Shown here in pieces: positions 1-4,220 of a stretch of 5,381 nucleotides of DNA. The notes under the pieces were generated by a model, which was not told the DNA's origin, did no database searches, and was given only the letters and a program-made list of their open reading frames with translations. Every line of letters begins with the position of its first letter. Position 1 is the first letter of the stretch. Both the position numbers and the translations under genes were made by a program. This stretch comes from Pseudomonadota bacterium (lineage in GTDB: Bacteria > Pseudomonadota > Gammaproteobacteria > Acidithiobacillales > Acidithiobacillaceae), in the NCBI GenBank assembly GCA_021840785.1, contig JAKBXD010000134.1, forward strand, positions 1-5,381, in the 5' to 3' direction.

Positions 1-1031
1 CTACAGTGTACATCTATTTCCACATAATCAGGCGATTCGTCGGCGGCGTTATTGAAAATGTTGGTCAGCGCCTGAGTCAAGGTATGCTCCGCAACAATTT
101 TTGCAGCCGATCCGGCGCCATCTGAACGAAATTCGACGTGAATACCAGGACGAGCATCGCCCCATTTGGTAATGATATCATTGAGGTAGTCTTCGATGCG
201 TAGCTGGCAACCGCTCGATGCCTGCAACTGGCCGGCGGAAGCAGACATTGTGCTGAGGATACGTTTACACCGCTGCAGCTGTTCATACAAAATATCCAGA
301 CTTTCCGAAAGATTCTGGGTTTCTTTATAGTCCTGCTGCAGGTCCTTGGTTATTATGGTCATCGTGGCAAGAGGTGTCCCCAGCTCATGAGCAACACCGG
401 CCGCCAAAGCACCCAGGTCAACAACGCGATCCATCATCAGTTTTTCTTCGCGCGCGTGGGCGATAGCCTGATCCCGTTCCTGCAGGCTGTCGCTCATGCG
501 TTTGACGAAATAGCTGATAGCGCCGGCAATTATAATAAATTCAAACCACATTCCCCATATGTGCAACTTCATTTCGTAAGTGGCAAGAGCATGTAGTGGT
601 AGCGGTACATAAGAAGCCATCAATCCTGAATAGCACAATACGGTTATCGCCGCCATTGACCACCCGTATATTTTTGGGAGGGTGGCAACGGTAATAACTA
701 ATGGTAACAACAGTAAGGCGATAAATGGATTGGTAGGGCCCCCGGAAAAATATAAGAGGGCCACCAGAATGGCAACATCGGCCAGGATCTGCGCAAAGAA
801 CTCATGGTTGCTGATAGGCCACTGGAAAGTAAGGCGAACAGTGGTGGCCATTGTCAGGAGTATTTCTATGGCGACTACCGCCGCCAAATGCCATATGGGT
901 ATGTGCCACTTTAGAATGATCGTAACCACGGCTATGGCCATGCATTGGCCGATGACAGCCATTCCGCGCAGCAGCAAAACGCGCTGGAGGTTCAAGGCGC
1001 CATGAGACATGGCGTGGTTGGTGGAATGCAT
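1..1031 (-). CDS. regB: RegB/PrrB-family redox sensor histidine kinase, C-terminus cut off by window start
   Basis: Inner-membrane sensor kinase that in known relatives (RegB, PrrB, ActS, RoxS) reads respiratory redox state and phosphorylates a RegA-type regulator. I translated 343 codons without a stop. About six membrane helices lie between residues 18 and 175. The family's quinone-binding heptapeptide GGPTNPF is at 97-103. The H-box LGALAAGVAHELGTPLAT carries phospho-acceptor His215. Cys255 in EQLQRCKRILS aligns by eye with the redox-active cysteine of RegB (Cys265 in Rhodobacter). The N-box NIFNNAADES begins at 324; the G-boxes lie outside. The ATG at 1031 is preferred: a weak GGTG lies 10 nt upstream. 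The in-frame ATG at 1010 has no ribosome site, so the start is uncertain by 7 codons. A regA partner is not visible upstream and would have to lie beyond position 1. The family call is firm; the sensed signal is inferred. Confidence 0.93.
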   Translation of the reverse strand, partial: MHSTNHAMSHGALNLQRVLLLRGMAVIGQCMAIAVVTIILKWHIPIWHLAAVVAIEILLTMATTVRLTFQWPISNHEFFAQILADVAILVALLYFSGGPTNPFIALLLLPLVITVATLPKIYGWSMAAITVLCYSGLMASYVPLPLHALATYEMKLHIWGMWFEFIIIAGAISYFVKRMSDSLQERDQAIAHAREEKLMMDRVVDLGALAAGVAHELGTPLATMTIITKDLQQDYKETQNLSESLDILYEQLQRCKRILSTMSASAGQLQASSGCQLRIEDYLNDIITKWGDARPGIHVEFRSDGAGSAAKIVAEHTLTQALTNIFNNAADESPDYVEIDVHC

Positions 1032-1066
1032 ATTAAAAATACACCGTAGGTGACGGGTTATGGATC

Positions 1067-1094
1067 TTTATAAAAGATACCGAAAGTAAATAAA
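1067..1094 (-). promoter_or_regulatory. Candidate proximal promoter of regB
   Basis: On the minus strand a TTTATT (-35 like, plus-strand 1089-1094) and a TATAAA (-10 like, 1067-1072) are separated by 16 bp. Transcription would start near 1060, giving a leader of about 30 nt before the ATG at 1031. The -10 is a fair match and the -35 is poor, so this is a plausible but unproven promoter that might need an activator. Confidence 0.35.
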
Positions 1095-1097
1095 CGA

Positions 1098-1117
1098 TGT
1101 CGAGAAATTTCTCCACA
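1098..1117. promoter_or_regulatory. 20-bp imperfect palindrome, operator-like
   Basis: The sequence TGTCGAGAAATTTCTCCACA contains a perfect 12-bp palindrome (GAGAAATTTCTC, 1102-1113). Beyond one C/C mismatch on each side the symmetry continues with TGT and ACA. It lies just upstream of the proximal regB promoter's -35, a usual place for an activator or repressor site. It does not resemble the GCGAC/GTCGC half-sites known for RegA/PrrA, so no regulator is assigned. Confidence 0.4.
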
Positions 1118-1174
1118 TACCAGGTCATGAATAACGTAAAAGCGTGGTTGACGGCGCCATAGGGCCTGACTCAT

Positions 1175-1189
1175 GCAGCATGGTGCTGC
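1175..1189. repeat. Short inverted repeat in the putative regB leader
   Basis: GCAGCA and TGCTGC form a 6-bp stem around a 3-nt loop. A second hairpin, GCTG-CCTC-CAGC (1185-1196), overlaps its 3' arm on the plus strand, so the two cannot form together. If regB is transcribed from the distal promoter near 1250, this hairpin lies in a leader of about 210 nt. No run of T follows on either strand, so it is not a classical terminator. Confidence 0.35.
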
Positions 1190-1246
1190 CTCCAGCAAAG
1201 CCTAGGTGCTCCACAGGAGAATGAACTAACCCAGCTATTATGAAGT

Positions 1247-1279
1247 CTGATCATATCAGGTATTGTCACGCAATGACAA
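1247..1279 (-). promoter_or_regulatory. Candidate extended -10 promoter with dyads over -35 and -10
   Basis: On the minus strand TTGTCA (1274-1279, 5 of 6 to consensus) is followed after 18 bp by TATGAT (1250-1255, 5 of 6), preceded by TGA, which makes an extended -10. The -35 is one arm of the dyad TTGTCA-N5-TGACAA (1263-1279). The -10 lies inside the palindrome CTGAT-CAT-ATCAG (1247-1259). It points toward regB and would give a leader of about 210 nt. By eye this is the best promoter match in the window. Paired dyads over both promoter boxes suggest repressor control, which is inference. Confidence 0.45.
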
Positions 1280-1772
1280 ATCTGTCGAGGTAGTAGAGCG
1301 GGACATCAAAGTCAGCGGCATCTAAAAATACGGAGCAGCAATATATGCGAACACTATAATATTATTAGTTACAAATATTGCGATCAGAAAGTAAGCTTTC
1401 CGGATTCGCAGAGCACAGGAACGAAAAAGAAATTTATCAAGTCCGTGTATGGTTGTTGCTAAAACCATCGGTGGTGGGCTTGCCCGGTACCCTGAATAAC
1501 CCTCGATACGTCGTGGTGACGCAATACCGCTGTGCGGTCTTGTTGATGATCAAGTTATACAGTAAACCCTTATAGATTGTGGTCATCAGGCCTTTCGCCA
1601 TTACCAGATCACACAACATCATGGACGGCGCGGGAGCGCAAAACTACGAAGCTCATGGCGGTAACCGTGATATCCCTGGTGGTCCTGGGGAGGTCGTACA
1701 GCGGTCGAAGTCGGCCCCACATCTTGGCGGGAGGACAAATGCTGTTCATAATGGTGCTGTCAGGGAATGACG

Positions 1773-1961
1773 GTGACATTGTCAGCAGAGAGGATGAAAG
1801 ATGGTGCCCGGTTTCTTGCTATATTAGCGCCACTGATTAGTGCATCTGCGCCGATTCTGCGCCAGTATGGAATCCGGGGGATTATGGTCATCCCGCTTGT
1901 TGAATGCAGTGAAGCAGCAATGGACATCATGCGGAGTATGTACAGTCGGGTATATCCATAG
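1773..1961 (+). CDS. Doubtful small protein upstream of the 1979 gene
   Basis: A frame open from the ATG at 1767 (64 codons) also contains a GTG at 1773. The GTG is the better start because AGGGA (1762-1766) lies 6 nt before it, whereas the same bases touch the ATG at 1767. The product of about 62 residues has a hydrophobic middle (FLAILAPLISASAPIL, then IMVIPLV) and no motif I know. In favour: it ends 17 nt before the next gene on the same strand, as in an operon, and its codons look reasonable. Against: it is short, has a non-ATG start, and other frames overlap it. It could be a real small membrane peptide, a decayed gene end or chance. Confidence 0.3.
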   Translation: MTLSAERMKDGARFLAILAPLISASAPILRQYGIRGIMVIPLVECSEAAMDIMRSMYSRVYP

Positions 1962-1962
1962 T

Positions 1963-1970
1963 AGGGGAGG
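1963..1970 (+). promoter_or_regulatory. Strong ribosome binding site fixing the GTG start at 1979
   Basis: AGGGGAGG ends 8 nt before GTG 1979. The alternative ATG at 1988 has only an AGG touching it, so the GTG is the likely start. Confidence 0.75.
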
Positions 1971-1978
1971 GTGAACAG

Positions 1979-2797
1979 GTGATCAGGATGTATTTTATGG
2001 TGGCCATATCGCTATGGGCTTGGCTCGGAAGCGCGATGGCTGCGCCTCTTTTGCTTTTTGGTGCTCCTCTGCAGGACGCGACGCGCACGACGCTGACGCC
2101 GGCTTTAGAGAAAGCAGGCCTTCCCCCTATTCCGAACGGCCCCCAGCAATGGTCCGACAGCTACCGGATAAACGGGCAGTTGCCACACCTGCAAGGTGCA
2201 AGTATGTTTTCTGTGGAGTATGACAGGCATAACCGGTTTGCGCTTGCGGAGTATAAATTCCCCAGCTTCGGGGACACCAGGCAGGTCCAAAACATTATCA
2301 CCATGGTCACGTTCAAGTATGGACGGCCAAGCAGCATAACCGGCGACATCAACCATGGGCCAGTCATAGCCCGCTGGAAAGAGGGTGGTGGTATGGAAGT
2401 CAAGGTCTGGCGAGGATGGCCGATAACCACCACTTACATGGATTTGGAGAATGTCGCCATCGTCAGGGCGATGCGCGCGGAGAGACTTACCGGTATGCAC
2501 GGTTCATTGCCCGCCCGGATGAATACAACGCCCATCAATGAAAATAAAGAATGGGAACCCCCGTCACCGGTGGAACAGGTTGCGCAGGCCAACAATCAAA
2601 CCGTTCCGACGTGGCTCGTATGGGGGATCATTGTGTTCTTTCTCGTGCCCGCGGTGGGGATGGTCATCTTCGGTCATTTTCTTGCCAGGGTGACCCGCAT
2701 TCCGCCTTTTGTTGTGGTCGCACGCGTTTTCTTTGCCCGGCTGGTCCAGTTTTTTCGCAGGCCTGGGTGGTTTCTTAAAGGACGGCAGGGCCGCTAA
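1979..2797 (+). CDS. Unrecognised periplasmic protein with signal peptide and C-terminal membrane anchor
   Basis: The 272-residue product begins with a signal peptide: hydrophobic core at about 3-17 and likely cleavage after Ala21 (AMA before APLLLFG). Residues 22-200 form a soluble, probably periplasmic domain with several Gly/Pro turns. Its recognisable stretches are FGAPLQDATRTTLTPALEKA, an aromatic-rich strand region SMFSVEYDRHNRFALAEYKF, VTFKYGRP, and a tryptophan-rich RWKEGGGMEVKVWRGWP. A proline-rich linker (EPPSP, 193-197) precedes one membrane helix at about 212-236. The tail of some 36 residues is basic and amphipathic (several Arg and Phe), predicted cytoplasmic. This gives a type I topology. 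No catalytic motif is apparent and I do not recognise the family. The start is GTG with a strong ribosome site. Downstream it converges on the minus-strand gene at 2858-3085, with 60 bp between and no clear terminator. Confidence 0.85.
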   Translation: MIRMYFMVAISLWAWLGSAMAAPLLLFGAPLQDATRTTLTPALEKAGLPPIPNGPQQWSDSYRINGQLPHLQGASMFSVEYDRHNRFALAEYKFPSFGDTRQVQNIITMVTFKYGRPSSITGDINHGPVIARWKEGGGMEVKVWRGWPITTTYMDLENVAIVRAMRAERLTGMHGSLPARMNTTPINENKEWEPPSPVEQVAQANNQTVPTWLVWGIIVFFLVPAVGMVIFGHFLARVTRIPPFVVVARVFFARLVQFFRRPGWFLKGRQGR

Positions 2798-2857
2798 CTG
2801 GTATGATGTCTTCTTGCAAAGACTCATCGTCGTCATGGTTCGTGAGTTTATGTCTGG

Positions 2858-3085
2858 TCATAGTTTCAAACCAATGATAATGCCCCAAAGAAGGCCATTC
2901 GCTGCCGCTGCGAGTATGTCCAGGGTATCATGGGATAATACCAGATAGGCAGCAGCACCACAGAGCGCCGCACCGGCAACCCCATAAGCCGTCAAGTCGC
3001 GCAACTCTCTGGCGCCAGGAGTGAACGACCAATTCCACAATCTGCGCGCTATGGACCAGAGGTAGTGGATCAGGCCGCAGCGCAT
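2858..3085 (-). CDS. Small two-helix membrane protein, unknown function
   Basis: The 75-residue product has a basic, tryptophan-rich N-terminus (YLWSIARRLWNWSF). Two hydrophobic segments follow: about 33-50 (AYGVAGAALCGAAAYLVL) and 55-73 (LDILAAAANGLLWGIIIGL), joined by a short SHDT turn. A hairpin in the inner membrane is the likely shape. Cysteines are at 3 and 42. The ATG at 3085 has GGAG (plus-strand 3096-3099) 10 nt upstream, which supports the start. The opposite strand carries no competing gene. It faces the 1979-2797 gene tail to tail and appears to be its own transcription unit. I do not recognise a family; a holin-like or small stress membrane protein is possible, but nothing in the sequence decides it. 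Confidence 0.68.
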   Translation of the reverse strand: MRCGLIHYLWSIARRLWNWSFTPGARELRDLTAYGVAGAALCGAAAYLVLSHDTLDILAAAANGLLWGIIIGLKL

Positions 3086-3270
3086 GCACAGATCACTCCA
3101 TAAGGGACGTTAGATATCCAGCATCTCCTGATATTCAATGGGAAAGTTCCACAAAGGCGCTCGTGATAAAAACGCTCCATATGCCTAGTCTAAGCGTGGT
3201 GACCCGGAAGGTATCATAGGCTGCTCGTAGCCCCCCAACAGGAGGATGTCACGTTTTCCCCGTTGAGACC

Positions 3271-3340
3271 ACCCCGGCGCCCGCATGCCCGTGACCGCCG
3301 CTGGCACGGCGCCGCACCGGCGCCCGCCGACCCACGGTCA
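3271..3340. repeat. GC-rich island with direct and inverted repeats
   Basis: A stretch of about 70 bp is far richer in G and C than its surroundings. It contains the 11-bp direct repeat CCGGCGCCCGC at 3274-3284 and 3317-3327, three GGCGCC palindromes (3276-3281, 3308-3313, 3319-3324) and an inverted repeat TGACCG (3292-3297) with CGGTCA (3335-3340). It could fold into a stable structure or be a small dispersed repeat of the REP type; one copy in one window cannot settle this. Confidence 0.45.
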
Positions 3341-3506
3341 TTAACCTTGTTCAACCTGTCAGAATTAGTATATCATGATCGATGGTTGGTGAATTTAGTG
3401 CATATGGCCAGCCAGGCATGACGTGTTAATAAAATTTAATGTTGGCGCTATTAGAGGAGTCGTTACCGGGTTGGATAAATCAGAGTAAGGGAATGAATCA
3501 GCCAGT

Positions 3507-3510
3507 GAGG
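3507..3510 (+). promoter_or_regulatory. Ribosome binding site choosing the second ATG of tatA
   Basis: GAGG lies 8 nt before ATG 3519 but only 2 nt before ATG 3513. Starting at 3519 also puts the hinge Phe-Gly at residues 20-21, exactly as in E. coli TatA. Confidence 0.65.
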
Positions 3511-3518
3511 ATATGACC

Positions 3519-3767
3519 ATGGATATATTCAGTCTTCCACATTTGATTATTTTGTTGTTGATTGTTATGGCGCTTTTCGGGACATCAAAAATAAAGAATA
3601 TAGGAGGGGATTTAGGCTCCGCCATAAAAAGTTTCCGGCAGGCGATGAAGGAAGAGGAACAGCCGGGATCGCCAAAAGCGGGCGGACCGGTGACTAAGGC
3701 GCTCGAGCCCGGCACAGATGCAGAGACAGGAGAGACCATCGCAAAAAGTCTTCATACCAAATCATAA
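3519..3767 (+). CDS. tatA: Twin-arginine translocase subunit TatA/TatE family
   Basis: TatA oligomers form the pore-like element that moves folded proteins with twin-arginine signals across the inner membrane, working with TatBC. From the ATG at 3519 the product is 82 residues, within the usual range. It shows the N-terminal helix (about 5-19, LPHLIILLLIVMALF), the hinge F20-G21, and the amphipathic helix TSKIKNIGGDLGSAIKSFRQAM. An acidic patch KEEE and a flexible Gly/Pro-rich tail follow. His8 occupies the position of the polar Gln8 of E. coli TatA. The absence of a Glu at 8 and of a long C-terminal helix argues against TatB. No tatB or tatC follows, so the gene is orphaned here, as E. coli tatE is; tatE-type paralog or sole tatA cannot be told apart. 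An in-frame ATG lies at 3513. Confidence 0.92.
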   Translation: MDIFSLPHLIILLLIVMALFGTSKIKNIGGDLGSAIKSFRQAMKEEEQPGSPKAGGPVTKALEPGTDAETGETIAKSLHTKS

Positions 3768-3798
3768 CATAGTAGCTAAACGATATAATTCACTATGT
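3767..3798 (+). repeat. Inverted repeat at the tatA stop codon
   Basis: ACATAGT (3767-3773) and ACTATGT (3792-3798) form a perfect 7-bp stem around an 18-nt AT-rich loop, starting at the last base of the stop codon. It could act in transcript end formation or stability, but it is AU-rich, long-looped and lacks a T-run, so it is not a canonical intrinsic terminator. Confidence 0.3.
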
Positions 3799-4220
3799 GG
3801 GTGATCAGTGCAGGATACATGGGTCACGCTTTGCCCTGCATTTAGTGGGTCATGATCTCTAGGCAGATTTAGGTTTCGCTGAATTTCAGGTGCCACAGGT
3901 TGCCAGCCTTCCAGCAGGTATACGCAGGGGCACGTCGGTAACAAATTGAGCGCGGTGACGGCAAGCCTCGCCCGAGTGCTGGCAAAAACATTCTCGAAGA
4001 GCGTTTTGCCAGCGATGCGCCTGCTAAGGGTGCGAACGGCGTGCCTCATCCGGTATTGAGGAGGGGCTGTTGCTTTTTAGTAAACAAGCGGTGACACTTC
4101 CTGCGCTAACACTACCGCCTCGGTAAAGACTGCTGGAGGAACACCCGGGCTGATAACGGGCCCCCTGCTGAAATCGGACAGGGCGACCGGTCAGGTTATA
4201 GGTTACCCACGGAATAATCC
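3768..4220. other. Intergenic region between tatA and clc
   Basis: About 450 bp without a supported gene. The minus strand has a 95-codon frame (3762-4049) whose first 40 codons look gene-like but whose product I do not recognise; it has no ribosome binding site and overlaps the tatA end. A hairpin CCTCA-N8-TGAGG (4044-4061) is followed 12 nt later by five T (4074-4078), too far apart for a standard terminator. The last 110 bp hold the hairpin cluster listed separately. No strong sigma-70 promoter for clc is evident; CGGACA-16 bp-TATAGG (4175-4202) is a weak candidate. Confidence 0.5.
4113..4192 (+). promoter_or_regulatory. Cluster of short hairpins just upstream of clc
   Basis: Four stems follow one another: TACCG-CCT-CGGTA (4113-4125); GGGC with GCCC (4147-4163), or alternatively CCCG with CGGG (4144-4160); CCCTG with CAGGG (4163-4183); and the 8-bp palindrome GACCGGTC (4185-4192). 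The clc start is 29 nt further on. A tandem GGTTATA/GGTTACC (4194-4207) follows. This could be a structured mRNA leader or protein sites. I compared it with the fluoride riboswitch, which often precedes anion-channel genes, and did not see that motif. Confidence 0.3.

Larger units (their letters stand above)
1032..1766. other. Long stretch without a convincing gene, upstream of regB
   Basis: About 735 bp separate regB from the next plausible gene. The reading frames here are short, mostly start at TTG or GTG, lack ribosome binding sites and encode nothing I recognise. The part nearest regB holds the promoter and palindrome candidates listed separately. An AT-rich patch at 1353-1367 includes TATAAT and the 10-bp palindrome ATAATATTAT, but lacks a good -35. 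The part from about 1577 to 1766 has two overlapping plus-strand frames with gene-like codon patterns but no support as genes; decayed coding sequence is possible. Confidence 0.5.
3086..3518. other. Intergenic region between the small membrane gene and tatA
   Basis: This gap separates two divergent genes and should hold promoters for both. For tatA, TTGTTC and TATCAT near 3347-3370 with about 18 bp between them form a weak candidate. A GC-rich island (3271-3340, listed separately) sits in the middle. The stretch from about 3341 to 3518 is clearly AT-richer. At 3219-3232 a small hairpin (GGCTG-CTCG-TAGCC, one G-U pair) is visible. On the minus strand, 3110-3180 has a faint coding look (see findings). 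No gene is supported. Confidence 0.5.

Noticed and set aside
77..1005. Open frames on both strands at 77-286, 387-596 and 682-1005
   Set aside because: All lie inside the regB coding region in other frames. The kinase motifs are continuous across the whole stretch, so these are shadows.
1543..1553. FNR/ANR-like site TTGATGATCAA
   Set aside because: The half-sites TTGAT and ATCAA are there, but the spacing is 1 bp instead of the 4 bp required for an FNR-type dimer.
1378..1622. Short frames at 1378-1575 (plus) and 1437-1622 (minus)
   Set aside because: The plus frame uses TTG as start. No convincing ribosome site is seen for either, they oppose each other on the two strands, and neither product is recognisable.
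1577..1840. 87-codon plus frame with a hydrophobic segment (MAVTVISLVVLG)
   Set aside because: It starts with TTG, its internal ATG at 1655 has no ribosome site, and no motif is visible. Kept only as part of a finding about a possible decayed gene.
2014..2836. Several frames on both strands within 2014-2836
   Set aside because: They are shadows of the 1979-2797 gene, which has the better ribosome site, signal peptide and membrane anchor.
3395..3739. 114-codon minus frame
   Set aside because: It is antisense to tatA, whose family motifs are clear; no ribosome site or domain supports the antisense frame.
3762..4049. 95-codon minus frame between tatA and clc
   Set aside because: Codon pattern in its first part is gene-like, but there is no ribosome site, no recognised domain, and it runs into the end of tatA. 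A gene remnant is possible but not supported.
4044..4078. Intrinsic terminator: hairpin CCTCA/TGAGG and a T5 run
   Set aside because: The stem has only 5 bp with an 8-nt loop, and the T-run is 12 nt away instead of directly following.
4060..4210. Fluoride riboswitch or RNase P RNA upstream of clc
   Set aside because: Some phrases such as GGGCTGATAACGGGCCCC recall these RNAs, but the conserved fluoride riboswitch core and the RNase P conserved segments are not present.
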